A DNA stretch of 64,000 bases from Geothrix sp. 21YS21S-2. GTDB lineage: Bacteria; Acidobacteriota; Holophagae; Holophagales; Holophagaceae. Under the pieces are notes generated by a model. The model had not been told where the DNA came from, ran no database searches, and saw nothing but the letters and a program-made list of their open reading frames with translations. The first letter of the stretch is position 1, and each line of letters begins with the position of its first letter. A program made the translations under genes and the position numbers. The DNA lies in assembly GCF_030846775.1 (NCBI RefSeq), contig NZ_CP132910.1, positions 220,001-284,000 of the forward strand, read 5' to 3'. Shown here piece by piece: positions 7,959 to 17,296 of this stretch.

Positions 7959-9893
7959 TCGCAGAACGAATCATGCCCGAGGGAACCGGCCGTCCCGCAG
8001 GACGGTGCCGGTTCCCTGTTCGATTGGGTGATGGCCCAGAACCAGGACGTCTTCTTCTCCCTGGGGCCCGATGGCGCCTTCCAGGCGGTGGGCACGGGGT
8101 GTCTGGGCCTCTGGGGGCATCCGCCGCGGGAGCTCCTGGGGCGGCGCTTCCTGGACCTGGTGGACCCCCTGGACGTGCCCCTCGTGCGGCACGTGATGGA
8201 GACCAGCCGCATGAACGGGTCCCTGGCGCCCCAGCGGTCCCGCTTCCTGCGCAGCGACGGGACCCCGGTGACCCTGGTGTGGCGGCTGGCGGTGAGCGAG
8301 GGGTCCCGGCTCTACTACGGCCTGGCGCGGCCCTACGTGGAGCGCAACGGCGCCGAGGCCAAGCTCGGGGCGGCCGTGCACGAGCTGGAGGTGTTCAAGA
8401 ACGCCCTGGACGAGCACGCCATCGTGGCCATCACGGACGCCAACGGCCGGATCACCTACGTCAACGACAAGTTCTGCGCCATCTCCAAGTACCCGCGGGA
8501 GGAGCTGCTTGGGAAGGACCACCGGATCATCAACAGCGGCCACCACCCCAAGGCCTTCTTCACTGACCTCTGGCGCACCATCAAGAAGGGCAAGGTGTGG
8601 AAGGGCGAGATCCGGAACCGGGCCAAGGACGGGACCTACTACTGGGTGGACACCACCATCGTCCCCTATCTGGACGATGAGGGGGTGCCCTTCCAGTTCG
8701 TGGCCATCCGCGCGGACATCACCCAGCGCAAGGAGGGGGAGGAGGCCATCCGCCAGTCCCAGAAGCTCGAGAGCCTGGGCGTCCTGGCCGGGGGGATCGC
8801 CCACGACTTCAACAACCTGCTCACCACGATCCTGGGCAACTGCAACCTGGCCTCCATGGTGCTCGACCCCGGCAGCCCCGCAGGGCCCTACCTGGACCAG
8901 ATCGAGAAGGCCTCCCTGCGGGCCGCGGACCTCACCCGGCAGATGCTGGCCTACGCGGGCAAGGGCAAGGTCATGATCTCGCCCATCAACCTGAACTACC
9001 TGGTGCAGGAGATGACCGAGCTCCTGTCGGTCTCCATCTCCAAGAAGGCCGCCATCCGCCTCGAACTGGCGGCGGCCCTGCCGGAGATCGTGGGCGACCC
9101 GGCCCAGATGCAGCAGCTGGTCATGAACCTGGTGACCAACGCTTCGGAGGCCCTGGGCGAGGAGGGGGGGGCCATCACCCTGCGCACCGGGGTGCAGTGG
9201 CTCGACTCCGTCTACCTCACCACGCTGATCCCGGCCATTCCCATCCCGCCGGGGCGCTACGTGGTCATGGAGGTGTCCGACACCGGCTGCGGCATGACCC
9301 GCGAGGTCATCGACCTGATCTTCGACCCCTTCTTCACCACGAAGTTCACGGGCCGCGGGCTGGGGCTCTCCGCCCTCATGGGGATCCTGAAAAGCCACGG
9401 CGGCAGCATCAAGGTCTACAGCGAGCCGGGGCAGGGGACCTCCATGAAGCTCTTCCTCCCCGCGGTGGAGGCCGCGGGCGCCGAAACCCCCGAGGAGCAC
9501 GCGCCGGAGGCCTTCCAGGCCAGGGGCACGGTCCTGATCGTGGACGACGAGGCCCCGGCCCGGGCCGTGGCCTGCGCCCTCGCCCAGACCATGGGGCTCC
9601 AGGTCCTCGAGGCCGCGGACGGCGCGCAGGCCGTGGCCACCTTCCAGGAGCGGCGGGGCGACCTCTCCCTGGTGATCATGGACCTCACCATGCCCCGCAT
9701 GGACGGGCGGGAGGCCTTCCGGATCATGGCGGCCGAGGACGCCACCATCCCCGTCCTGCTCACCAGCGGGTACAACGAGACCTTCGCGGTGGGCGATTTC
9801 TCCGGCGGGGACCTGGCGGGCTTCCTGCCCAAGCCCTACAACCGGTCCCAGTTCGAGACCGCCGTTCGCCACGCCTTGAAGGCTAGAACTTGA
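7956..9893 (+). CDS. hybrid sensor histidine kinase (PAS-PAS-HisKA-HATPase-REC)
   Basis: A 645-residue soluble two-component sensor. A first PAS-like domain lies at about 20-125. A better-conserved PAS with PAC covers about 145-265 (AITDANGRITYVNDKF, then YYWVDTTIVP). The kinase H-box GGIAHDFNNLL places the phospho-acceptor at His283. The ATPase motifs are NLVTNASEAL (N), DTGCGM (G1) and RGLGLSALMGI (G2). The C-terminal receiver has the VDDEAP acidic pocket, acceptor Asp576 in IMDLTMPRMDG, and late LTSGYN and PKPY residues. No membrane segment is present, so the signal is probably cytoplasmic. It ends 11 bases inside the converging TonB receptor gene. No separate response regulator is adjacent. 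Confidence 0.95.
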   Translation: MSQNESCPREPAVPQDGAGSLFDWVMAQNQDVFFSLGPDGAFQAVGTGCLGLWGHPPRELLGRRFLDLVDPLDVPLVRHVMETSRMNGSLAPQRSRFLRSDGTPVTLVWRLAVSEGSRLYYGLARPYVERNGAEAKLGAAVHELEVFKNALDEHAIVAITDANGRITYVNDKFCAISKYPREELLGKDHRIINSGHHPKAFFTDLWRTIKKGKVWKGEIRNRAKDGTYYWVDTTIVPYLDDEGVPFQFVAIRADITQRKEGEEAIRQSQKLESLGVLAGGIAHDFNNLLTTILGNCNLASMVLDPGSPAGPYLDQIEKASLRAADLTRQMLAYAGKGKVMISPINLNYLVQEMTELLSVSISKKAAIRLELAAALPEIVGDPAQMQQLVMNLVTNASEALGEEGGAITLRTGVQWLDSVYLTTLIPAIPIPPGRYVVMEVSDTGCGMTREVIDLIFDPFFTTKFTGRGLGLSALMGILKSHGGSIKVYSEPGQGTSMKLFLPAVEAAGAETPEEHAPEAFQARGTVLIVDDEAPARAVACALAQTMGLQVLEAADGAQAVATFQERRGDLSLVIMDLTMPRMDGREAFRIMAAEDATIPVLLTSGYNETFAVGDFSGGDLAGFLPKPYNRSQFETAVRHALKART

Positions 9894-12276
9894 ACTTCAG
9901 GTTCACCGCGAGGGTGCGGGGCGGGATCACGTGGGTGCCGCCGAAGGCGCTGAGGAAGTTGTAGAGGCCCTTCTCGTCGAAGACGTTGAGGAGGTTGGCA
10001 CCGGCCACGATGGAGGTGCCGCGGCCGGTGGCGAACTCCCGCCCGGCGCTCAGGTTCCACACGGTGCGGGGCCGGATGCGCCAGGTCGGCCCCACCAGGG
10101 AATCGTCGGTCACCCGCACGTAGGGGATGCCGAAGGCGTAGTCCGGGTTGCCCGCGGCATTCCCGGGGTCGCCGGCCACGAGGCCCGAGTCGTACCGGCC
10201 GATCACCTGCGCGAAGAAGGCCTTGGACTGGTAGTGGACGCCCAGCTGGAGGGTGAGCTTCTCGTCGTGGTCGATGAGGTAGGGGGTTCCGGCGGGCCGG
10301 GAAGCCTCGGCCGAGGAGAGGCCCCCCACGGTGGGACTGCGGAAGATGGTGCGCACGGTGCCCGCGCTGAGGTAGGCGGACCAGCCGGCCACTTCCAGCA
10401 GGTCCAGGCGGAGGTCCATGCCGTGGAAGAAGCCCCGTGCCGCGGCGGTGGGAAAGAGAACGCCCGTGTTGAGGAACTGGTCGTTGTCGGCGCTGTTGAC
10501 GCTGTCCTTCCACCAGTAGTCCAGGCTGGCCTTGAAGACTCCGCCCACCTGCTGCTCCACGCCCACCAGGAAGCTGTCCTGGAGCTCCGGGCGCAGCTGC
10601 GGCACCTTCGTGCCTGCGGCCGAGGTGAGGTCCCAGGCGGCCTGGGAGGTGGAAAATGCCAGGTTCTCGTTCTCCGGCGTGATGAGGAGCCGGTCGTAGC
10701 TGAAGCGCAGGAGGGTGCCCGCGGCCGGGAAGGAGCGGGACACGCCCACCCGGGGCTGCAGCTGGTTGTGCACGTAGCCGCGCCCGCGGTAGCTGTCCAG
10801 GCGCAGGCCCAGGCCCAGGTTCCAGTCCCCGGCCTTCAGGTCCTGCTGGACATAGGCCGAGGCCAGGGACGGCGCGATGCTCTCGTCGAACCGGAAGATG
10901 TTCCCGCCCCCCTCCGGGGTGTAGGCGTGGAGCGGGTCCCCGGCATCGGCGGCCCTGGAGCCGTCGGTGATGGCGAAGGCGAAGCGCTCGCGGATGGGGT
11001 AGCGCACGAACTGGAGGCCCGCCTTGAAGGTGTCGTCGCCGTTCTTCCTCTGGTAGGCCGCGGTGGCTCCCTGGTTGTCCAGGGACCGGTCCTGGCGTGC
11101 CCAGTAGGGGTAGTCGGGACCGCCCCCCCCGAAACCCGGCGCCAGGTCGGCGGTGGGGTCCAGCCGGGCGGTGGACTGGCGGTGGAAGAGCGTGGCCTCG
11201 ATGCTGGCGTCGGGGCCCAGGAGGCGGGTCCAGCCCAGGCTGAGGTTCGCGTCCACGTTGCGGGCGCGCTGGTCCTGGCCCCGGGCTTCCTGGCTGGCCA
11301 GGTTCACGACGTCCCGGGCCGTGGCGCCCCCGCCCGCGGAGAGCCGCAGGGTGTCGGTGCCGGAGAGGAGCCAGTCGAAGCGCGTGAAGATCCTGCCCGT
11401 GGTGCCGTGGTTGTGCAGGTTCTCGAAGTTGACCGGGTCCAGGAACCGGTCGCTGCCGGAGCCCGCGGCGGTGACGAACCAGCCGGAGCGGTCCGTGCAG
11501 CCCCGGAGGCTGAGGCCTGACTCGAACGTGCGGAAGCGCGCGGCCCCGACGCTGTAGTCCCCCTGGAAGCCGCCCGGAGTCCCCAGGCCGGACTTGGAGG
11601 TGAGGTTCACCACCGCCCCGGGCTTGCCGCCGTACTCCGCTGAGATGCCGCCGGTGATGACCTCCATGCTCTCCACCTGGCCCGGGTCCAGGGAGTTGGA
11701 GAAGGTGGCCTGCATCTGGTCGGTGACGGGCACGCCGTCGATGACGTACATCGCCTGGCCGTGGCTGCCCCGGAAGTGGAAGCGCCCGTTCTCGTCCTGG
11801 ATGAACCCCGGCGTGGCCAGGAGGATGCTCTCCATGCCCCGGCTCTGGACCACCGCGGGGATCTGCTCGATGGTGGCGCGGTCGATGTCGAGGTGGCTGG
11901 AGGGGTGGGCCTCGAGGAGGCCGGAGCGCTCCTCCACCACCACGACGGCCCCGGCCTGGGGCAGGCTCAGGGCCAGCTGCAGCGGCAGGGTGCTCCGCAC
12001 GGCCACGTCGCGGTGGGCCGTGGCGAGGCCCGGGGCCGCGGCTTCCAGGTGGTAGTCGTTGAACGGCACGTTGAAGAGGGAGAACCGGCCCTGGGCATCG
12101 GTGCGGGCGGTCTGGATGCGCCCCGCGACGCGGTTCTCGAGGGTGACCACGGCGCCGGCGACGGGTTTGCCGCCCTCGTCCTTCACGACGCCCGAGATCA
12201 GGCCGCTGCCCGAGGAGGCGGCGGAAAGGAGGGCAGGGAGGGAGGCGGCCACGAGCAGCAAAAACAAACGATTCAT
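9883..12276 (-). CDS. TonB-dependent outer membrane receptor
   Basis: A 797-residue outer membrane protein. After a signal peptide (about 1-20) comes a carboxypeptidase-regulatory-like beta domain (ISGVVKDEGGKPVAGAVV, about 28-45). The plug domain follows, with FRGSHGQAMYVIDGVPV (about 168-184) and the VEVITGGISAEYGG region. A long beta-barrel ends in LKFKF, with the terminal aromatic expected for barrel assembly. It probably imports a large or metal-bound substrate with TonB-ExbBD, and the Fur-like site upstream suggests iron. GAGGA precedes the ATG. Its 3' end overlaps the histidine kinase gene by 11 bases. Confidence 0.93.
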   Translation of the reverse strand: MNRLFLLLVAASLPALLSAASSGSGLISGVVKDEGGKPVAGAVVTLENRVAGRIQTARTDAQGRFSLFNVPFNDYHLEAAAPGLATAHRDVAVRSTLPLQLALSLPQAGAVVVVEERSGLLEAHPSSHLDIDRATIEQIPAVVQSRGMESILLATPGFIQDENGRFHFRGSHGQAMYVIDGVPVTDQMQATFSNSLDPGQVESMEVITGGISAEYGGKPGAVVNLTSKSGLGTPGGFQGDYSVGAARFRTFESGLSLRGCTDRSGWFVTAAGSGSDRFLDPVNFENLHNHGTTGRIFTRFDWLLSGTDTLRLSAGGGATARDVVNLASQEARGQDQRARNVDANLSLGWTRLLGPDASIEATLFHRQSTARLDPTADLAPGFGGGGPDYPYWARQDRSLDNQGATAAYQRKNGDDTFKAGLQFVRYPIRERFAFAITDGSRAADAGDPLHAYTPEGGGNIFRFDESIAPSLASAYVQQDLKAGDWNLGLGLRLDSYRGRGYVHNQLQPRVGVSRSFPAAGTLLRFSYDRLLITPENENLAFSTSQAAWDLTSAAGTKVPQLRPELQDSFLVGVEQQVGGVFKASLDYWWKDSVNSADNDQFLNTGVLFPTAAARGFFHGMDLRLDLLEVAGWSAYLSAGTVRTIFRSPTVGGLSSAEASRPAGTPYLIDHDEKLTLQLGVHYQSKAFFAQVIGRYDSGLVAGDPGNAAGNPDYAFGIPYVRVTDDSLVGPTWRIRPRTVWNLSAGREFATGRGTSIVAGANLLNVFDEKGLYNFLSAFGGTHVIPPRTLAVNLKFKF

Positions 12277-12349
12277 TCAGTCCTCAAGCAGAGAAAATTC
12301 AAGGCAGGTGCCTTCAAAGAGAATAGAACTCGTTTCTGTTTGATTCAAG

Positions 12350-12364
12350 TGAAAATCATTTCTA
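12350..12364. promoter_or_regulatory. candidate Fur box
   Basis: TGAAAAT-C-ATTTCTA agrees with the 7-1-7 Fur consensus TGATAAT-N-ATTATCA at 11 of 14 arm positions. It lies about 75 bases upstream of the TonB receptor start at 12276, in an AT-rich stretch unlike the surrounding DNA. A neighbouring AGAA-CTCGT-TTCT dyad (about 12326-12338) could be a second site. Confidence 0.4.
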
Positions 12365-12431
12365 TTTGAGCGAGGGCGTAAATTCGGCGCGTCCTGTGGA
12401 ATTTCGCTCCAAGCGCCGATACCATGCACCC

Positions 12432-12596
12432 ATGGCGAGCCAGAAACGCAAAGAACGGACCCTCACCCCCGCTGAACTCCGGGCCAGCCGCTTCATGGGC
12501 GCCCGCCTTCGCGAAAATGAGCAGCGCTACCAGGAGTTCCTCGAGACCCTGGACCCCCGGGAACGGGAGCGCCTGGCCCTGGGGGATCCGGAATGA
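12432..12596 (+). CDS. small charged protein upstream of aroA
   Basis: A 54-residue, strongly charged, predicted helical peptide beginning MASQKRKERTLTPAEL. No family was recognised. It ends four bases before the aroA start, so the two are probably co-transcribed. The frame is also open from an ATG at 12366, but that start lies next to the Fur-like site of the divergent gene. Neither start has a clear ribosome binding site, so it could be leaderless or spurious; codon use is like that of its neighbours. Confidence 0.45.
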   Translation: MASQKRKERTLTPAELRASRFMGARLRENEQRYQEFLETLDPRERERLALGDPE

Positions 12597-12600
12597 GCCG

Positions 12601-13845
12601 ATGATCCATATCCCCCCCGGAACCGTGGCCGGGCGCCTCCGGGCCCCGGCGTCCAAGAGCCACCTCCAGCGCCTTCTCCTGGCGGCCTCCCGGACCCCGG
12701 GCGCAAGCGTCATCCGCCAGCCCGGAAGCTCCGCGGACGGGGCGGCCTGCCTGGGCGTGATCCGGGACCTGGGCGCCCGGGTGCGCGAGGCCGGGGACGT
12801 CCTGGAGATCCGCGGCGGGGGGCGGCCCCGGACCGGGAACCTGGACTGCGGCGAATCGGGTTTCTGCCTGCGGGCCGCGGCGGCGGTGGCCGCCCTCCAG
12901 GACCTGCCCATGACCCTTTCGGGCCACGGCTCCCTCCTCACCCGCCCCATGGAGATGGTGCTGGACCCCCTGCGCCAGCTGGGCGTGGTCTGCTCCACCC
13001 GGGAAGGCTTCCCCCCCATAACCCTGCGCGGGCCCCTGAAGGGGGGCCGCGTGCGCGTGGATGGCCGCGCCAGCAGCCAGTTCCTCAGCGGCCTGCTCCT
13101 GGCCCTGCCCGGGGCGGAAGGCGACAGCCGCGTGGAGGTGGAGGGGCTGCGCAGCGGGCCCTACATCCGAATGACCCTGGACGTCCTGGCGGCCTTCGGG
13201 GCCCGGGTGGAGGCGTCCCCGGCGCTGGATCTCTTCGTCGTCCCAGGCGGCCAGGCCTTCCGGCCCGTGGATCTGTCCGTGGAAGGGGACTGGTCGGGCG
13301 CGGCCTTCCTCCTGGTGGCCGGGGCCGTGGCCGGAGCGGTGGCCGTGGAGGGCCTGAACCCCGACTCGGCCCAGGCGGACCGGGCCATCCTGCACGCCCT
13401 GGAGGACGCGGGCGCCGCGCTTCGCTGGGAGGGCGGCGCGCTCCTCCAGGACCGCGCCGACCTGCGCGGCTTCACCTTCGACGCCACCGACTGCCCCGAC
13501 CTCTTCCCTCCGCTGGCGGCCCTGGCCTGCCACGCCCGGGGCCTCACCCGCCTCAAGGGCGCCAGCCGCCTGAAGGCCAAGGAGAGCGACCGCGCCACGG
13601 CCCTGGTGGCCGAGCTCTCGGCCATGGGCGCCACCCTGAAGGTCGAGGGCGACTGGATGGAGATCGAAGGCGGGCCCCTGGAGGGCGGCGCCATCGACCC
13701 CCACAACGACCACCGCATGGCCATGGCCTGCGCCGTGGCTGGCCTCCGGAGCGCCCGGGGTGCGACCATGGAGGGCGAGGCCTGCGTGGAGAAGTCCTAT
13801 CCCGAATTCTTCAGCGATCTGGCTTCCCTGCGAGGTGACGCGTGA
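12601..13845 (+). CDS. aroA: 3-phosphoshikimate 1-carboxyvinyltransferase (EPSP synthase)
   Basis: The sixth shikimate-pathway enzyme, transferring the enolpyruvyl group from PEP to shikimate-3-phosphate. It has 414 residues, a little short of the roughly 430 usual. The substrate-binding ASKSHLQRLLLAA segment is at about 17-29, GNLDCGESGFCLRA at about 80-93 is the LNAGTAxR-like region, and KAKESDRA (about 324-331) and DPHNDHRMAMA (about 361-371) are the conserved C-terminal motifs. It starts four bases after the small charged gene. Its stop overlaps the aroC GTG start by four bases, so aroA and aroC are translationally coupled. Confidence 0.95.
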   Translation: MIHIPPGTVAGRLRAPASKSHLQRLLLAASRTPGASVIRQPGSSADGAACLGVIRDLGARVREAGDVLEIRGGGRPRTGNLDCGESGFCLRAAAAVAALQDLPMTLSGHGSLLTRPMEMVLDPLRQLGVVCSTREGFPPITLRGPLKGGRVRVDGRASSQFLSGLLLALPGAEGDSRVEVEGLRSGPYIRMTLDVLAAFGARVEASPALDLFVVPGGQAFRPVDLSVEGDWSGAAFLLVAGAVAGAVAVEGLNPDSAQADRAILHALEDAGAALRWEGGALLQDRADLRGFTFDATDCPDLFPPLAALACHARGLTRLKGASRLKAKESDRATALVAELSAMGATLKVEGDWMEIEGGPLEGGAIDPHNDHRMAMACAVAGLRSARGATMEGEACVEKSYPEFFSDLASLRGDA

Positions 13846-14843
13846 ACTCATTCGGCCGGACCTTCCGGATGTCGATCCTGGGCGAGTCCCACGGGTCCTG
13901 CGTGGGGATCCTCCTGGACGGGTGCCCCGCGGGCCTGTTCCTTGAGCCCGGGGACTTCTCCGCGGACATGGAGCGCCGCAGGGGCGGCTCCGCCCCCGGC
14001 ACCACCCCCCGGCGCGAGGACGACGCCGCCCTCATCCAGACCGGGATCCTCGGGGGCCGCACCACCGGCGCCCCCATCCTCATCCTGTTCGGCAACAGGA
14101 ACACGGACTCCGGCGCCTACGAGGCCATCAAGGACACGCCCCGTCCCGGCCACGCGGACTGGGTGGCCCTGAAGAAGTACGGCGGCTTCGCGGACATGCG
14201 CGGCAGCGGACACTTCTCGGGCCGGCTCACGGCGGGCCTGGTGGCCGCGGGGGTCGTCGCCAAGAAGCTGCTCGCCCCGGTGCGGGTCGAGGCCCGGCTC
14301 CTGGAGGCCGGCGGCAAGGCCGACATCGAGCGCGCCATCCAGGAGGCCATGGCCGCCGGGGACTCCGTGGGCGGCCTCGTGGAGTGCCGCGTCCAGGGCC
14401 TGCCGGCGGGCCTGGGCGAGCCCTTCTTCGAGAGCGTGGAGTCCCTGCTGGCCCACGGGGCCTTCTCCATCCCCGCCATCAAGGGCATCGAGTTCGGAAT
14501 CGGTTTCGGGGCCTGCCGCCTGCGCGGGAGCCAGGTGAACGATCCGATCCTGGACATGGAGGGCCGCACCGCCACCAACAACGCCGGCGGCCTCAACGGC
14601 GGCATCACCAACGGCAACGAGCTGGTCTTCCGGGTGGCCGTGAAGCCCACCTCCAGCATCAAGGCACCCCAGACCACCCTGGACCTGCGCACCCAGGCCC
14701 CCGCCGAGCTGAAGGTCGGCGGCCGCCACGACGCCTGCATCGCGCTGCGGGTGCCGGTGGTGCTGGAGGCGGTCACGGCCGCGGTGCTGGCGGACCTGAT
14801 GATCAGGGAAGGGCGGCTGTCGCGGGTGCTTGCGGACGGATGA
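13842..14843 (+). CDS. aroC: chorismate synthase
   Basis: Converts EPSP to chorismate using reduced FMN, the last common step before the trp genes just downstream. It has 333 residues, shorter than the 350-390 usual. Family signatures visible are GESHGSCVGILLDGCPAG near the start (about 14-31), the ERRRGGSAPGT segment (about 45-55), RPGHADW (about 100-106) and NNAGGLNGGITNGN (about 246-259). The start is GTG at 13842, overlapping the aroA stop (GTGA). Its last 41 bases overlap the end of the converging molybdenum hydroxylase gene, an unusually long tail-to-tail overlap. Confidence 0.95.
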   Translation: MNSFGRTFRMSILGESHGSCVGILLDGCPAGLFLEPGDFSADMERRRGGSAPGTTPRREDDAALIQTGILGGRTTGAPILILFGNRNTDSGAYEAIKDTPRPGHADWVALKKYGGFADMRGSGHFSGRLTAGLVAAGVVAKKLLAPVRVEARLLEAGGKADIERAIQEAMAAGDSVGGLVECRVQGLPAGLGEPFFESVESLLAHGAFSIPAIKGIEFGIGFGACRLRGSQVNDPILDMEGRTATNNAGGLNGGITNGNELVFRVAVKPTSSIKAPQTTLDLRTQAPAELKVGGRHDACIALRVPVVLEAVTAAVLADLMIREGRLSRVLADG

Positions 14844-17127
14844 CGCCCGCCTCTCGGAACTTCTCGAACACGGCCTGCGGGTAGAGGGGGATCCGGTCGA
14901 AGGCGACGCCCGTCGCGTCCAGCACGGCGTTGCGGATGGCGGGGGCGGGGGAGATGACGGGGCACTCGCCCAGGGCCTTGGAGCCGAAGGAGCCGCCCGC
15001 GTCGCAGGTCTCCACGAAGGCGGCGTTGATCTTCGGGGTGTCGAGGATGGTGGGGAGCTTGTAGTCCAGCAGGTTGTTGTTGAGGGTCTTCCCGGTGGCG
15101 GGATCCACCAGCAGCTGCTCCAGGAGGGCGGCGCCCAGGGCCATGCTCACGCCGCCGTGGACCTGGCCCTCGGCCAGCTTCGGATTGATGATGCGGCCGG
15201 AGTCGTGGATGTTGTACAGCTCCAGGACCTCGACCTTGCCGGTGCGGAGGTCCACCTCCACCTCCACGAAGGTCGTGCCGTAGGCGATGGCGGAGTTCCG
15301 CACGTTGGCGGAGACGTCGGCGCGGATGGGGTCGGCGTGGATGCGGTCGTAGTAGGAGTCCATGGCCACCTCCTCGAGGGTGCAGATCTCCCGGCCCAGG
15401 GCCTTCTCCACGATGCGGCAGTCCCGGATGTCCAGCTCGAAGGCCGGCAGGCCGCACTTGCGCGCGGCGATGGCCAGGACCTTGGCCCGGGCCTCCAGCG
15501 CGGCCTTGCGCACCGCCACGCCGCAGATGCTGGTCTGGCGGGAGGCGTACGAACCCGGGTCGAAGGGCGTGACGTCCGTGTCCTGCGACGTGACCACGTG
15601 GACCATGTCCACGGTGATGCCCAGGATCTCCGCGGCCATCTGGGCGAAGGCGGTGTCGCTGCCCTGGCCGATCTCCGTGGCGCCCACCTGCAGGGTGATG
15701 GAGCCGTCCTGGTTCATCACGATGCGGGCCCCGCTCAGTTCGAGGCTGAAGGGGAAGGTGCCCGAGGCGTAGCTGAAGCAGGCCATGCCCACGCCCCGGC
15801 GGAGGTCCCCGGTCTGGTTCGCGTTGGCCTTCTTCTTCTCGTCCCAGCGGATGAGGGTCCTGCCCTTCTCGATGCACTCGGGCACGCCCATGGAGCGCAC
15901 CGTGATGCCGGTGAGGGGGTCGGTGTAGCCCACCCCGATGAGGTTGCGCAGGCGGAACGCCATGGGGTCGAGCCTGAGCGCCCGGGCGATGTCCTCCAGG
16001 TGGCTCTCCAGGGCGAAGAACACCTGGGGCGAGCCGTAGCCGCGCATGGCCCCGGCCACCGGGAGGTTGGTGGTGACGGTCTTCGGCTCGAACTTCACGG
16101 CGTCGAGCTTGTACAGGGACCGGAAGTTGCCGCCCCCCGCCATGGCGATGGAGTGGCCGTGGGAGGCGTAGGCGCCGGAGTTGCTCAGGAGCCTGATGCC
16201 GATGGCCTTGAGCTCGCCGTCCTTCGACACGGCGGTCTTCAGGTCCATCCTGAAGGCGTGGCGGGTGCGGGAGTCGATGAAGACCTCCTCCCGCGTGAGG
16301 GCGTAGCGCACGGGGCGCCCGCCCACGGCCAGGGCCATGGCGGCCACCAGGGGTTCCACCACCACGTCCTGCTTGGCGCCGAAGCCGCCGCCGATGAAGG
16401 GCTTGATCACCTTCACCCGCCCCCAGGGCAGGCCCAGGGCCTGGGCCACCACCCGGCGCACGATGTGCGGGATCTGGGTGGAGGAGTTGATGACGATGCG
16501 CCCGTCGGTGTCCACGAAGGCGAAGGCGTTGTGGTTCTCGATGTGGCAGTGCTGCACGACGCTGGTCTCGAAGTGCCCCTCGAAGACGTGGTCGGCCTTC
16601 GCCATCTCGGCGTCCAGGTCCCCGAAGCCCACCCCGAAGTCGCTGAGGACGTTCCGGGGCCTGTCCTCGTGGATGAGGGGCGCGCCCTCGGCCATGGCGT
16701 CCTCGGGGGTCAGGACGAAGGGGAGGACCTCGTACTCCACCTCGATGAGCGAGAGCGCCTTCTGGGCGGTGAGGAGGTCCACGGCCACCACCGCCGCCAC
16801 GGCGTCGCCCACGAACCGCGCCTTGTCCGTCAGGATCTGCCGGTCCTGGGCGTCCCGGTGGTGGGGATCCAGGGACCAGGGGTGCCCGGCGGTGCCGAAG
16901 GGGCGCCAGGAGGGGTCCCCGGGCACGAGGACGGCCTCGACGCCCGGCAGCGCCCGGGCCCGGGAGGCGTCCACGCGCAGCACCCTGGCGTGGGCGTGGG
17001 GACTGCGCAGCACCTTGCCCACCAGCATGTCCCGCTCGAAGAAGTCCTCCGAGTAGCGGGCCCTGCCGGTGACCTTGGCGACGGCGTCCAGGCGCTGGAC
17101 GCTCGTGCCCACGATTTTCATGCCCAT
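14803..17127 (-). CDS. xanthine dehydrogenase/aldehyde oxidase-type molybdopterin-binding subunit
   Basis: A 774-residue large subunit of the xanthine oxidase family (XdhA/CoxL-like). The N-terminal a/b hammerhead domain (about 15-125) includes GRARYSEDF. The MoCo domain has GGGFGAKQDV (about 247-256), MRGYGSPQ (about 362-369), EIGQGSDTAF and the C-terminal KALGECPVISPAPAI, whose Glu fits the catalytic base position. The substrate is unknown; purines or aldehydes are possible. Partner FAD and 2Fe-2S subunits normally adjacent in an operon are absent from this window. The ATG at 17127 lies upstream of a short AT-rich stretch that holds its promoter, and its 3' end overlaps aroC. Confidence 0.9.
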   Translation of the reverse strand: MGMKIVGTSVQRLDAVAKVTGRARYSEDFFERDMLVGKVLRSPHAHARVLRVDASRARALPGVEAVLVPGDPSWRPFGTAGHPWSLDPHHRDAQDRQILTDKARFVGDAVAAVVAVDLLTAQKALSLIEVEYEVLPFVLTPEDAMAEGAPLIHEDRPRNVLSDFGVGFGDLDAEMAKADHVFEGHFETSVVQHCHIENHNAFAFVDTDGRIVINSSTQIPHIVRRVVAQALGLPWGRVKVIKPFIGGGFGAKQDVVVEPLVAAMALAVGGRPVRYALTREEVFIDSRTRHAFRMDLKTAVSKDGELKAIGIRLLSNSGAYASHGHSIAMAGGGNFRSLYKLDAVKFEPKTVTTNLPVAGAMRGYGSPQVFFALESHLEDIARALRLDPMAFRLRNLIGVGYTDPLTGITVRSMGVPECIEKGRTLIRWDEKKKANANQTGDLRRGVGMACFSYASGTFPFSLELSGARIVMNQDGSITLQVGATEIGQGSDTAFAQMAAEILGITVDMVHVVTSQDTDVTPFDPGSYASRQTSICGVAVRKAALEARAKVLAIAARKCGLPAFELDIRDCRIVEKALGREICTLEEVAMDSYYDRIHADPIRADVSANVRNSAIAYGTTFVEVEVDLRTGKVEVLELYNIHDSGRIINPKLAEGQVHGGVSMALGAALLEQLLVDPATGKTLNNNLLDYKLPTILDTPKINAAFVETCDAGGSFGSKALGECPVISPAPAIRNAVLDATGVAFDRIPLYPQAVFEKFREAGVIRPQAPATAALP

Positions 17128-17245
17128 GGCCCACCTCGGAATGAAAAAATTTTACCCCGAACGGCCAAAAAATATATCAATTGATCGGTGGTGGATCCGT
17201 CGCACGTGCCCCGGGGGCATCGGCACAAGCCCTTGTTCCGACTGC

Positions 17246-17274
17246 TTGCATTCCATCCCGGAAGCCCGTAGACT
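17246..17274 (+). promoter_or_regulatory. candidate trp operon promoter
   Basis: TTGCAT (17246-17251) and TAGACT (17269-17274) with exactly 17 bases between them lie just before the leader peptide GTG at 17297. The boxes match only 3/6 and 4/6, but position and spacing fit transcription of the attenuator leader. Confidence 0.4.
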
Positions 17275-17296
17275 TCCCCCTTAACCGGAGTCCCTC

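Noticed and set aside
14117-17134. A 1005-codon minus-strand frame overlapping aroC and the molybdenum hydroxylase
   Set aside because: Low-complexity Arg/Pro/Gly translation, out of frame with both recognised proteins.
17140-17245. tRNA gene or T-box element upstream of the trp leader
   Set aside because: No cloverleaf or T-box consensus was found; a Trp-codon leader and an attenuator explain the regulation.
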